Of a stretch of DNA of 64,000 bases, positions 42,734 through 49,792 are shown piece after piece. Under the pieces are notes generated by a model. The model saw nothing but the letters and a program-made list of their open reading frames with translations. It had not been told where the DNA came from and ran no database searches. Source of the stretch: a virus; the IMG/VR virus record IMGVR_UViG_3300042554_000772, positions 1 through 64,000 of that record. One strand, written 5' to 3'. Every line of letters begins with the position of its first letter. The stretch's first letter is position 1. The translations under genes were made by a program, and so were the position numbers.

Positions 42734-42740
42734 AATTGGT

Positions 42741-42998
42741 TTAGTTTAAAATTTGTAGGTGCGACCTTTCGGAGTCAAAGTCATATTTCATCCACATTCC
42801 CTCTGCGATTTCAAGGAACAAGTCCCCTCTCCTCAAGGGTTTCCCATCAAGAAGAATGCCGTAGAAGTGGTTGTCCTCGTCATACTCAAGCTCCCCATTC
42901 TCAAGGGATTGAAGTATCTCAAGAGCTGTTTCCTCCCGACCATCGTAGCGGATGCCGTTGTAGACCTGCTTGTCCTCTTTGTTAAGTATCTTAATCAT
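42741..42998 (-). CDS. Small protein of unknown function
   Basis: 85 residues, not recognised. It has ETALEILQSLENGELEYDED and FYGILLDGKPLRRGD, possibly a small alpha/beta fold. It overlaps the upstream gene by 4 bases (ATGA) and ends 7 bases before the DnaA-domain gene. Confidence 0.55.
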   Translation of the reverse strand: MIKILNKEDKQVYNGIRYDGREETALEILQSLENGELEYDEDNHFYGILLDGKPLRRGDLFLEIAEGMWMKYDFDSERSHLQILN

Positions 42999-43324
42999 CG
43001 TTTGCTTTTAATTATAGTGTAATTGTCTGCCGAATATAGTGCATAATGCTTGAGCTTCTTCTCAAGAACCTTCTTGCCCCAAAACATACCCATATCGTGG
43101 TTGACCACCTCGTAATGTGTACCCTGACATTCAACGATATCCCCTATACCAAAGGAGTACTTATGAACCCCCTTTGCGTAGTAGAGGCTGTCCAAGGCTA
43201 CAGATAGTTTCTTCTGTAGTGCGTAGACCTCTGCTATCTGTTGTTCAAGCTGTTCTTGGGGGTGGTCATTCTTAATTTGACCAACCCCCTTTGTCTTTAA
43301 TGCGATGATACTATCCAAGTCCAT
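42995..43324 (-). CDS. Coiled-coil plus beta protein of unknown function
   Basis: 109 residues. A coiled-coil-like helix (QEQLEQQIAEVYALQKKLSV) is followed by a beta-rich segment with FGIGDIVECQGTHYEVVNHD and YTIIKSKR. Not recognised. It overlaps neighbours by 4 and 14 bases. Confidence 0.55.
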   Translation of the reverse strand: MDLDSIIALKTKGVGQIKNDHPQEQLEQQIAEVYALQKKLSVALDSLYYAKGVHKYSFGIGDIVECQGTHYEVVNHDMGMFWGKKVLEKKLKHYALYSADNYTIIKSKR

Positions 43325-43469
43325 TAGGCTTCCTTTTAGATTTCCGTTTAATAAATTCCCTATACATAACTGAACAGATTGAAATTCTCTGCATCTCGTT
43401 GGGGTAGCGTTTGCGGTTGACGGCCATTGCGATACGCATAAACTGAGCCATCTCTTGTTCGTTATACAT
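43311..43469 (-). CDS. Small basic protein
   Basis: 52 residues from ATG at 43469 (MYNEQEMAQFMRIAMAVNRK), ending with a Lys/Arg-rich tail (FIKRKSKRKPNGLG). I reject a 34-residue upstream extension that lies inside the previous gene; the chosen start overlaps that gene's stop by 8 bases. The basic end suggests nucleic-acid contact. Function unknown. Confidence 0.5.
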   Translation of the reverse strand: MYNEQEMAQFMRIAMAVNRKRYPNEMQRISICSVMYREFIKRKSKRKPNGLG

Positions 43470-43725
43470 TAGATATAGTTTGCGCCATTGCCGTAGCCTC
43501 TGTCGGTTGATGCGTCGGGGGGGTTGGTTGACCCCCCACTCGGCTCTGTTTGTCCGTTTGCCTGAGAGCAAGGGCGAAGTTACCGCCTACGGATGATAAA
43601 GTCAAGTTTCTAAGCAACAAGTTTTCCTCATTTAGACGATTGATTTCCTCGGTCATAGCCTCAATGCGTAGCCGTTGGTATTCCATTAGTGATTGGGCGA
43701 ATGCCCCCGTTGGGTAGGTTTTCAT
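43462..43725 (-). CDS. Small protein with leucine-zipper-like segment
   Basis: 87 residues. EAMTEEINRLNEENLLLRNL forms a short coiled coil. The rest is Gly/Gln/Pro/Thr-rich and looks disordered (GGQPTPPTHQPTEATAMAQ). Not recognised. The leader ACTAAACCTTAAACCTATG belongs to the recurring minus-strand leader type. Confidence 0.5.
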   Translation of the reverse strand: MKTYPTGAFAQSLMEYQRLRIEAMTEEINRLNEENLLLRNLTLSSVGGNFALALRQTDKQSRVGGQPTPPTHQPTEATAMAQTISNV

Positions 43726-43769
43726 AGGTTTAAGGTTTAGTTGTTTGGTTTAAATTGATTTAAGTACAG

Positions 43770-44186
43770 CTATCGTTTGAACACCACCTCCTTTGCGATG
43801 TGGCCGTCTACAAACTTGCTGACCACAACCTCTTTAATATCGTGTTCTTTTTCAGTGAGCAAAATTATCTCCGAAACAAAGTTTAAATACTCCTTGTCGG
43901 TAGATAGAGTACCGCTATTGCGCCAACCTTTGGTGGTGTACACTCGGTATGCCCCATAGGGTTCTGCAATAGTTTTCCGAATGAACTTTATATTATCGTA
44001 TGTGCAGTCCTTGGACTTGTTCTTCTTTATAGGTTTACCATCCTTGCCTCGCTTGATATAGTATTCACTTAGATAGCCACATTCGGAGCAGTGGATATAC
44101 TCCTCCCCCGTTTTGTAATAGAAGTCAACAAGGCATTCATCGTGGTTACACCTTGGGCAATTCATATTGTCAGTTACGCTTCCCAT
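43770..44186 (-). CDS. Zinc-ribbon protein
   Basis: 138 residues. CPRCNHDEC near the N-terminus and CSECGYLSEYY about 20 residues later provide the four Cys ligands of a zinc ribbon, as in primase Zn domains and TFIIS-like ribbons. The rest (DIKEVVVSKFVDGHIAKEVV) looks alpha/beta. It may bind nucleic acid. A Met at residue 8, just before the ribbon, is an alternative start. Confidence 0.6.
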   Translation of the reverse strand: MGSVTDNMNCPRCNHDECLVDFYYKTGEEYIHCSECGYLSEYYIKRGKDGKPIKKNKSKDCTYDNIKFIRKTIAEPYGAYRVYTTKGWRNSGTLSTDKEYLNFVSEIILLTEKEHDIKEVVVSKFVDGHIAKEVVFKR

Positions 44187-44204
44187 AATTTTAGTTTTAA
44201 AGGG

Positions 44205-44456
44205 TTAAACAGATTGATAGTATTGATAGGTTACATAGGGGTGTCCGTTGACTCCGTATTGGTGTTCAATTTCAACCACTGCGTAACGCTTGTGGACTTG
44301 TATCTCAGCACCCTCGTCCTTGCTTGTGTCAATGCCCTCGCTTGTCAAGTCAAAGAGAGCATCGTCAAGCGAAGTGTACGGGCCAAGTAGCCGTGATGAT
44401 TTGGAGTAGTTGTCCCACAAGATTGTGGTAACACTGATTGGTGGGTTGTCTTTCAT
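44205..44456 (-). CDS. Small protein of unknown function
   Basis: 83 residues, not recognised. Mixed alpha/beta, with YTSLDDALFDLTSEGID and a beta-type C-terminus (RYAVVEIEHQYGVNGHPYVT). It is preceded by a leader ACACTAACCCTATG and separated from its neighbours by 18 to 25 bases. Confidence 0.5.
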   Translation of the reverse strand: MKDNPPISVTTILWDNYSKSSRLLGPYTSLDDALFDLTSEGIDTSKDEGAEIQVHKRYAVVEIEHQYGVNGHPYVTYQYYQSV

Positions 44457-44481
44457 AGGGTTAGTGTTTAGATATTATTTT

Positions 44482-44754
44482 TTATACTAAGTTTTCGTTA
44501 ATAATTGGCCGAAATTTTGGATTACCTGATAATTCTAATTTTAGAATATCTTTAACATTACTCCAAAATAAATATCCTCTATCCGAACCCATATCCCCCA
44601 ACACCTCATTACATACAATCAATGCAAAATTTACTGATTGATTATACCTCAATTCATCAGGATTTTTTGTGCTAATAAAACTACCATTATTGGATAAAAT
44701 ATGATAAAACTTATAGATTAGTTTCCTCGCTTTTTCTTCGGCTGTAGTTGGCAT
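44482..44754 (-). CDS. Small helical protein
   Basis: 90 residues, not recognised. Helical N-terminus (TTAEEKARKLIYKFYHIL) and VNFALIVCNEVLGDMGSDRG. The gene is clearly more AT-rich than those around it, which suggests recent acquisition. It stands alone with short gaps on both sides. Confidence 0.5.
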   Translation of the reverse strand: MPTTAEEKARKLIYKFYHILSNNGSFISTKNPDELRYNQSVNFALIVCNEVLGDMGSDRGYLFWSNVKDILKLELSGNPKFRPIINENLV

Positions 44755-44765
44755 TTTTATTTGGT

Positions 44766-44888
44766 TTATTGGTTGAACAAAAGTGCGTAGGCAAATCTTC
44801 CGAAGAAGATTAGCCCAAGCACTGCGGTTAGTAGAGAGAACCCGTATTCAAGTAGGGTTACAGCTAAGTAATTTGGTTTCTGTTTCAT
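44766..44888 (-). CDS. 40-aa single-TM microprotein
   Basis: 40 codons from ATG at 44888: MKQKPNYLAVTLLEYGF, then a hydrophobic helix SLLTAVLGLIFFGRFAYALL. It fills the gap between two other early genes, and its stop lies 11 bases before the next start. Function unknown; one of several TM microproteins on this strand. Confidence 0.45.
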   Translation of the reverse strand: MKQKPNYLAVTLLEYGFSLLTAVLGLIFFGRFAYALLFNQ

Positions 44889-44892
44889 TGGT

Positions 44893-45141
44893 TTAGTTGG
44901 TTTCGGATTGGGTGTAGTAGTTCTTAATTGCCTGAGTAACATACAGCTCGGAGGCTATCTTCTCGTCCTGAGTCAGGTGTCTAACGGAGTCAAAGGCCAC
45001 CTCAATATCAAAAGGGGTAGCATCCAAGGGGCTGACTGAGAGAATAACCTCCCCCGTTACATAGGCATCGTTGACCTCAAGTTGAAAGCGGTGGGTGGTA
45101 ATGGAGTCGGAGAGTTGGTGTTTTAGCTTAAATTGGTTCAT
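44893..45141 (-). CDS. Small acidic beta-rich protein
   Basis: 82 residues, not recognised. FQLEVNDAYVTGEVILSVSP and FDIEVAFDSVRHL look like strands; the C-terminus is helical. It overlaps the stop of the upstream TM ORF by 14 bases. Confidence 0.5.
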   Translation of the reverse strand: MNQFKLKHQLSDSITTHRFQLEVNDAYVTGEVILSVSPLDATPFDIEVAFDSVRHLTQDEKIASELYVTQAIKNYYTQSETN

Positions 45142-45280
45142 CTTGTTTCTGTTTAGAGTTTAAGTAGATTAGTGCGAAGATTAGGAACATAATTGGTAGC
45201 GTTGCCCTCTGTAGTTTTACAAAGGGCAACAAGCTACACAAAAACATAAGTACGGATATTACTCGGTCTGTCTTATTCAT
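45128..45280 (-). CDS. 50-aa two-TM microprotein
   Basis: 50 codons from ATG at 45280 with two hydrophobic segments (VISVLMFLCSLLPFV and LPIMFLIFALIYL) and a charged C-terminus. The start overlaps the stop of the 61-aa gene as ATGA, and the end overlaps the next start. This tight coupling supports a real gene. A holin-like role is possible but unproven. Confidence 0.45.
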   Translation of the reverse strand: MNKTDRVISVLMFLCSLLPFVKLQRATLPIMFLIFALIYLNSKQKQDEPI

Positions 45281-45462
45281 ACGAACCGAACGAATTTAAT
45301 GGGGTAGTAATGGTACTTGGTGGGGGACAGCTTGACAAGTACCTTGTACCTGCCCTTGCATCGTTCGTCCGTTGTCATCCACACGGAGCGACCTGTACGA
45401 ATGTTACCTTGTCTGTCTGTGCAAATCACTTTGCGATTGATAGCGAATTGTTTTGTTTTCAT
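45277..45462 (-). CDS. Small basic beta-barrel-like protein
   Basis: 61 residues, Lys/Arg-rich. KVICTDRQGNIRTGRSVWM and RYKVLVKLSPTKYHYYPIKF suggest an SH3- or Tudor-like small barrel. Not recognised. It lies 12 bases after the 298-aa gene. Confidence 0.5.
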   Translation of the reverse strand: MKTKQFAINRKVICTDRQGNIRTGRSVWMTTDERCKGRYKVLVKLSPTKYHYYPIKFVRFV

Positions 45463-45474
45463 AGTTGTTTTATT

Positions 45475-46371
45475 TTAGAAATATGGATAACCTGAACGGA
45501 TAGTTTCTGTTAATTCGGATATTGAGGTTGGTAGTTCGTTGGCTATTGAGGTTGATGTTGGGATTGGTTCTGTAGTCCTCCAACCTCCCACCAACGAAAC
45601 AGAACCCGAAGAAAGCGAGTTTTGGGTTCTTGATGTCCCATCATCATCCCCATCATTCAGTGGGGTGTCATCGTTAAGTGCTTGATGCAAGCACTGCCAA
45701 TACTCCCTGCCCATAGGGGATTCGTCCCACCTGATATGGTCTATAAGCCTCGCAACATTCATATTGGCCTTGAAATGCCTGACAAATTCTTTCGTGCTGT
45801 AGTTGTAATTAAAAAGAATAAAAGCCATCTTGTTGTCATAGCACTTTTTAAACTTAATGGTTTCAGCACGGAGGTTGTCAACGAATGATAGTGGTGTCCG
45901 TCTTAGCATATACTCGTAGGGGGATTCTTCAAACAAGTCCCCCAACCTACGGAGTTCAAAGTTCAAGTAGTCCATAGGGTTCTGCTGTACCTTGGTGTTT
46001 GCACGAAGAAAGGTCAATAGCTGTTCCTCTGTAAGAATAACAGATTCGCTTTGTGGTAAATACTCGTGTCCACTTTCATTGTGGTCTATTACGAAAACAT
46101 ATTTTTGAACAAATTTGGAAAGAAATTCATCCGTGAACCCCATAGTCCTTGATGTTGAAGGGGATAGTAAGTCCTTCATATAGAAGCTAAAGGTTATATG
46201 CTCCCTTCTGCGTGTAGCTACCCAATTAAAAAATTGGTCGGGATTGGGTGGGTCGACAAGTTGTCCAATTCTGTACCTGAACCTCCCCGTAAATTCTTCT
46301 TGGAGAGCCTTGAGAAATGCTACAGCACTCCCCCTTTGGGAGTGCGTGTAGCGGAGAATGATTGTTTTCAT
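45475..46371 (-). CDS. Unknown protein of the amidoligase module
   Basis: 298 residues, not recognised. N-terminal part MKTIILRYTHSQRGSAVAFL and RIGQLVDPPNPDQFFNWVAT, a central helical region, and a Ser/Thr/Asp-rich low-complexity tail from about 235 (DDTPLNDGDDDGTSRTQNS). It lies 12 bases after the class II amidotransferase gene, so it is probably co-expressed with it. It might be a substrate or a specificity factor of the amide-forming enzymes; this is inference from position only. Confidence 0.5.
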   Translation of the reverse strand: MKTIILRYTHSQRGSAVAFLKALQEEFTGRFRYRIGQLVDPPNPDQFFNWVATRRREHITFSFYMKDLLSPSTSRTMGFTDEFLSKFVQKYVFVIDHNESGHEYLPQSESVILTEEQLLTFLRANTKVQQNPMDYLNFELRRLGDLFEESPYEYMLRRTPLSFVDNLRAETIKFKKCYDNKMAFILFNYNYSTKEFVRHFKANMNVARLIDHIRWDESPMGREYWQCLHQALNDDTPLNDGDDDGTSRTQNSLSSGSVSLVGGWRTTEPIPTSTSIANELPTSISELTETIRSGYPYF

Positions 46372-46383
46372 AGAGCGTTAATT

Positions 46384-47193
46384 TTAGTAGGTGTAAGCAT
46401 CGTTTAGTTCGTCTGTCAAAATGGCACTGCGTAGAGCCTTCATATGATTCTTCTCAAAGGCTTTGACCTCCTTGAGGTGCTTGTCCCGTGCCTCAAGAGT
46501 CCCCCCAATAAGAGGGACTGAGGAGCGGTTGTATCCGTTGTAGCTGTTAGTGGATGGCTCAACAGCATAGCCCTTTTTGTAGTCCCATAGAGGCGTTTGA
46601 ACGCCACCCTTCTGCACCTTCGTGTTGCCGTGGTATACATAGTCAAGCGAACGCTTGTAGCTATCGTTTGAATACCAAGTGTCTTGGTTCTTGTCCCAAT
46701 GCCCAAGTTGTGAGTTAAGTATCCTGAAAGCCCCACGATAGTCCATAAGAACCACCTTGTTGGTGCGACCAAGCAAGTGCATTGCAAAGCCGTTGACTCC
46801 TTTGTGGTCAATGAACGATACATTCTTGGGGCTGAAGTTGCCCAACAGCTCCGCAAATTCCCGTGTGTCGCTGATAATGGTGTCCCCAAGGCCGTAGATA
46901 ATGCCGTTGTGAATGAGTGATACCTTGCCCTCTGCAACAGAGTGTGGGTGGAGCATATCCGTACCCTTGCCGTGGGTTGCAATACGGAAATGGAGCATCA
47001 AGGGGTGTTCGGTGTTGTTACGAATGAACTGATACTCCTCATAAAAGGACTCAAAAGAAGTCCCTTCGTGGTAGGAGCGAATGGAGTTGCCGTCCACATA
47101 GCCGATACCTGCTCCGTGGTAGTTGTTGTCCCAACAATTTTGGAGGGACTTTTTGGAAAGTTTTGCTGATTTGTTAAGAATTGCGATACACAT
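46384..47193 (-). CDS. Class II glutamine amidotransferase (Ntn-hydrolase)
   Basis: 269 residues. It begins MCIAI, giving the N-terminal nucleophile Cys2 after Met removal. NYHGAGIGYVDG (24-35), LHFRIATHGKG (67-77) and LIHNGII (93-99) are the glutamine-binding and oxyanion motifs of GATase-II enzymes. These split glutamine (or act on related amides) to supply ammonia, or act as amidases. The adjacent GS-like amidoligase is the obvious partner. The 5' leader holds six TTGAA repeats and follows a G7/C7 hairpin. The C-terminal 70 residues are variable and Lys-rich. Confidence 0.85.
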   Translation of the reverse strand: MCIAILNKSAKLSKKSLQNCWDNNYHGAGIGYVDGNSIRSYHEGTSFESFYEEYQFIRNNTEHPLMLHFRIATHGKGTDMLHPHSVAEGKVSLIHNGIIYGLGDTIISDTREFAELLGNFSPKNVSFIDHKGVNGFAMHLLGRTNKVVLMDYRGAFRILNSQLGHWDKNQDTWYSNDSYKRSLDYVYHGNTKVQKGGVQTPLWDYKKGYAVEPSTNSYNGYNRSSVPLIGGTLEARDKHLKEVKAFEKNHMKALRSAILTDELNDAYTY

Positions 47194-47213
47194 TTTGAGT
47201 TGAATTTAAAGGG

Positions 47214-47243
47214 TTGAATTGAATTGAATTGAATTGAATTGAA
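47214..47243 (-). repeat. (TTGAA)6 microsatellite in the amidotransferase leader
   Basis: Six perfect tandem TTGAA units lie 21 bases upstream of the amidotransferase start, between the shared leader motif and the G7/C7 hairpin. Changes in copy number would alter leader length without affecting the coding frame. Confidence 0.8.
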
Positions 47244-47257
47244 AGACTGATGATAGT

Positions 47258-47280
47258 GGGGGGGCTATAACCACCCCCCC
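47258..47280 (-). terminator. G7/C7 hairpin between amidoligase and amidotransferase
   Basis: Seven G at 47258-47264 can pair with seven C at 47274-47280 around a 9-base loop. It starts 8 bases after the amidoligase stop. There is no U-run on the minus strand, so it may be an attenuator or a 3'-end stabiliser rather than a classical terminator. Confidence 0.5.
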
Positions 47281-47288
47281 TTATCAAG

Positions 47289-48740
47289 TTACTTGGTCAA
47301 CTTGCGGTTAACCACTGAGGTGCTGAACTTGGATGTAACAGCATCCCGAACCGATGATTGAACACTTGACCAAGCCAAGCGCATCCGCTCAAGGAGGCGG
47401 TCTTGTTCGCCCTCGGTCTTGAATGCGATAGCGTTATCATCCTCAAGCAATGAACCGAACAGATAGGTAAGGCTCTGCTTTCTGCGAAGTTTCTCGTCCG
47501 TGCAATAGTGGTTCATAATCTTCTTGAGTTTAGTGTCCTCAAACATTGCCTCGGCCACCTCGCTGTAGTGGGTGAACTTGTTAGCATCAATGGACTTGGC
47601 TATGAACCGCATAAGGCGAAGCCTCCAAGTAATGGATTCAAGGCTGTCCACTGCGGAGGGGATTCTTATTTCTACGCTGTTGTTGTCCTTGAGGTAGATA
47701 GCCCTGCGACTCTGCCCCTCAATTTCCTCCTTGCTCTGCACTCCGCTAAAGCGACCTGCTAAGCGACCCTCGTAGATAGCGAACAGCATAGGGATGAAAG
47801 GGAACAGCTTGTCCAAAAGCACCTCACCCCTCATACCCCTACGGGATATGGTGATATGCCCACCACAAGCCTTGGACTTGGAGGCATCCATAATCCAACG
47901 AAGTTCCTCAAAATGAGCTAACTGCGTTTCCTTGTCCATAAGGTCATAGACGGGGCTGACAAATTCCACCCCCGTGGTAGAGTCAAGCGACCCGTCCCGT
48001 TCACTGCGCCATCCGTGTGGGAGGCGGTTGTTCAACCTACGGGCTGTGTTGCGAGCTGTTTCGTCCTCCTTCTCAACCTCCCAACCTACCCTCCAATTAA
48101 CGGAGGGGTTGTTCAAAACAGCCTCGCTGAATGGCTTGGTGTATTGCGCTAAGGAGCTATCGTGGTAGTTACCGAGGTCAGGGAGTGGGCCGTGGACGGA
48201 GGCCGTTTCTTCATCCTCGTACCATACCCCTCTACGCTTGACCCAAGTACCCGTGTGCGTGGGGTGGGTCTGCATAAAGTCCGAATTGTCAAAGGTGCGG
48301 AACGCTACCTCCGTGCCGTCCCGAAGAATGCGCTTTGTAGTATGGGTGCTTCTCCCAAGATTTCTCTCAATGAATCCCTCAATGCGCACCCAAGACCCGT
48401 TCTCCAAGGCCCAAATAAATTGACTTTCGGGGGTAGTGGGGGTAACGGGGACAAGACTCCTTCGGGTAATTAGTAGCACCCCACAAGCCCCAATACCTGC
48501 ATCGTGGGAGTAATCAAAGCCCTCATCGTAGTAGCGTTGAAGTCCAAGCTCTGCAACCTTGGTGGGACTCAAGTCCTTTGGGATTCGTGCGTAGCTACTG
48601 CGGTATTCCCCATCCTGACAAAGCTCCGAAGTACGGATGATTCTGTGGGGGGTGGAGGGACTTATTTGGTATTCCCCAAGTTCGGGGAGGCGGTAAGTCC
48701 AAGCGTTTGTGAGGGTGCGGTTTGTGAAGATTGATTTCAT
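47289..48740 (-). CDS. Glutamine-synthetase-like amidoligase (Amidoligase_2)
   Basis: 483 residues. The catalytic domain occupies about 215-400 and shows the family landmarks: GWEVEKED (219-226; metal-binding Glu residues), SERDGSLDS (246-254), GVEFVSP (257-263), CGGHITIS (292-299), YEGRLAGRF, then RRAIYL and VEIRIPSAV (about 345-364), with the nucleotide-binding Arg set. These enzymes use ATP to join a carboxylate to an amine. The N-terminal 210 residues have no family match that I can see and may choose the substrate. The C-terminal 80 residues are helical. The partner amidotransferase gene follows downstream. Confidence 0.85.
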   Translation of the reverse strand: MKSIFTNRTLTNAWTYRLPELGEYQISPSTPHRIIRTSELCQDGEYRSSYARIPKDLSPTKVAELGLQRYYDEGFDYSHDAGIGACGVLLITRRSLVPVTPTTPESQFIWALENGSWVRIEGFIERNLGRSTHTTKRILRDGTEVAFRTFDNSDFMQTHPTHTGTWVKRRGVWYEDEETASVHGPLPDLGNYHDSSLAQYTKPFSEAVLNNPSVNWRVGWEVEKEDETARNTARRLNNRLPHGWRSERDGSLDSTTGVEFVSPVYDLMDKETQLAHFEELRWIMDASKSKACGGHITISRRGMRGEVLLDKLFPFIPMLFAIYEGRLAGRFSGVQSKEEIEGQSRRAIYLKDNNSVEIRIPSAVDSLESITWRLRLMRFIAKSIDANKFTHYSEVAEAMFEDTKLKKIMNHYCTDEKLRRKQSLTYLFGSLLEDDNAIAFKTEGEQDRLLERMRLAWSSVQSSVRDAVTSKFSTSVVNRKLTK

Positions 48741-48802
48741 CTGTTTTGAATTTAAAGGGTTAATTGATAAGGGTTTGGTTTGGTTTGTTTAGTGTTAATT
48801 AG

Positions 48803-49078
48803 TTAGCGGTCAAGTAGTGCTTTGAAGCCTTTGTACACCCCGCTTTTGTATGCGTTAGAGGTGTAGTTGAATTGGCCCTGCATCAAGATTGAGGTAACGG
48901 AGCAGAACCTTATCTCAATTTGGTAGATAACATCCTCATAAACAGCCCCTTGCAAGATACCTTGGATGATTTCATCCTTGGTCTTGAGTGGGGTGGTAAC
49001 GGGGGTGAATGTGTTGTTTTGCCGTGCCTTGATGTAGTTATCGGCTATGGCCTTGGCGGTGGTGCTGATTCTTTTCAT
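48803..49078 (-). CDS. Small helical protein upstream of the amidoligase
   Basis: 91 residues from ATG at 49078 (MKRISTTAKAIADNYIKARQ). I reject a 46-residue upstream extension because it reads through the repeat-containing leader and is Gly/Pro/Asn-rich. LKTKDEIIQGILQGAVYEDV and SNAYKSGVYKGFKALLDR are helical. Its leader (CCCTTTAAATTCAAAACAAATG) matches the amidoligase and amidotransferase leaders almost exactly, so the three are probably regulated together. It is the first gene of the minus-strand block. Confidence 0.55.
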   Translation of the reverse strand: MKRISTTAKAIADNYIKARQNNTFTPVTTPLKTKDEIIQGILQGAVYEDVIYQIEIRFCSVTSILMQGQFNYTSNAYKSGVYKGFKALLDR

Positions 49079-49120
49079 TTGTTTTGAATTTAAAGGGTTA
49101 AAGTTTAAAGGGTTGAATGT

Positions 49121-49162
49121 GGAGGGAGGGGGAAACGAACCCCCTTGCAAACCATTCCCTCC
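49121..49162 (-). ncRNA. tRNA-like minihelix hairpin in the leader of the first minus gene
   Basis: On the minus strand: GGAGGGA, an 11-base unpaired stretch, GGGGG, loop TTCGTTT, CCCCC, then TCCCTCC. The 5-bp stem with a 7-base TTC-type loop looks like a T-arm and the 7-bp outer stem like an acceptor stem, but D and anticodon arms are missing. It may be a degenerate tRNA or tRNA-like element, a protein-binding hairpin, or an attenuator. Confidence 0.4.
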
Positions 49163-49194
49163 GTATCCACTATTGCCGTGCCTATTCCATTTTG

Positions 49195-49278
49195 GCGAAG
49201 CCCAATCGCTCCGCATAGCTGTAGTTTTCAGCCACTTACAAAGCCTTTAGCGAAGCCCTTTCGCTCCGCATAGCTGTA
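49195..49278. repeat. Two 29-bp direct repeats, 55 bp apart
   Basis: Copies at 49195-49223 and 49250-49278 differ at two adjacent bases (AA versus TT) out of 29. Each ends in CGCTCCGCATAGCTGTA and contains an internal GCGAA...TTCGC-type pairing potential, so each could fold as a small hairpin or serve as a protein-binding site. Confidence 0.75.
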
Positions 49279-49750
49279 CACTTTGTTCGGTGTGGTGTTC
49301 GTGGATATTTGAACCGATTCAAGGCGGTTCTCAAGGTGGATATGCGGTGTTCATTGGTTGGGTTGGTTCACTTTGTTTCGCCCCTCCGTACAGCCCCCCA
49401 AGGTGGGCTAAACTTTGATAGCTAACTACACGAATCCCAAGTTCTTACGACCTGCGACCCCTTGCCTTTTGCGGTGCATACTCATTGGATATCTTGATGT
49501 ATTGCTGTCTGCTGTACCCTACTCAAGCTATGGATGTGGGTTCGCCCTCAAGGTGTTCGCCTACTATCGTTGAAGTCGGCTAATAACCCTAATGCATTGA
49601 CCCTTTTGTGGATGCCCTTGGCCTTGGCCTTGGTTCACTCCCCATAGCTCCCATCGGAGCAGTCAGTTACCACCTCATCATCCCCAACCCCTCTGCACTG
49701 ACTTGTCAAGATTTCAAAGAACGCAAACCCGATGTGCTGATTTGATGATG

Positions 49751-49758
49751 CAAATATT
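49751..49758 (-). promoter_or_regulatory. Possible minus-strand promoter (AATATTTG)
   Basis: The complement reads AATATTTG, seven of eight matches to TAnnTTTG. It would give a leader of about 670 bases before the first minus gene, spanning the repeats and hairpin. A weak call. Confidence 0.3.
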
Positions 49759-49792
49759 GGGGGGCGGTGAACAAGTTTGTACACCTTGCAAG

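Noticed and set aside
49121-49162. Complete tRNA gene
   Set aside because: Only acceptor- and T-arm-like stems are present; 42 bases cannot hold D and anticodon arms. Reported instead as a tRNA-like hairpin.
49079-49216. 46-residue extension of the first minus gene
   Set aside because: Gly/Pro/Asn-rich translation of the hairpin and leader repeats; the ATG at 49078 has the shared leader directly ahead.
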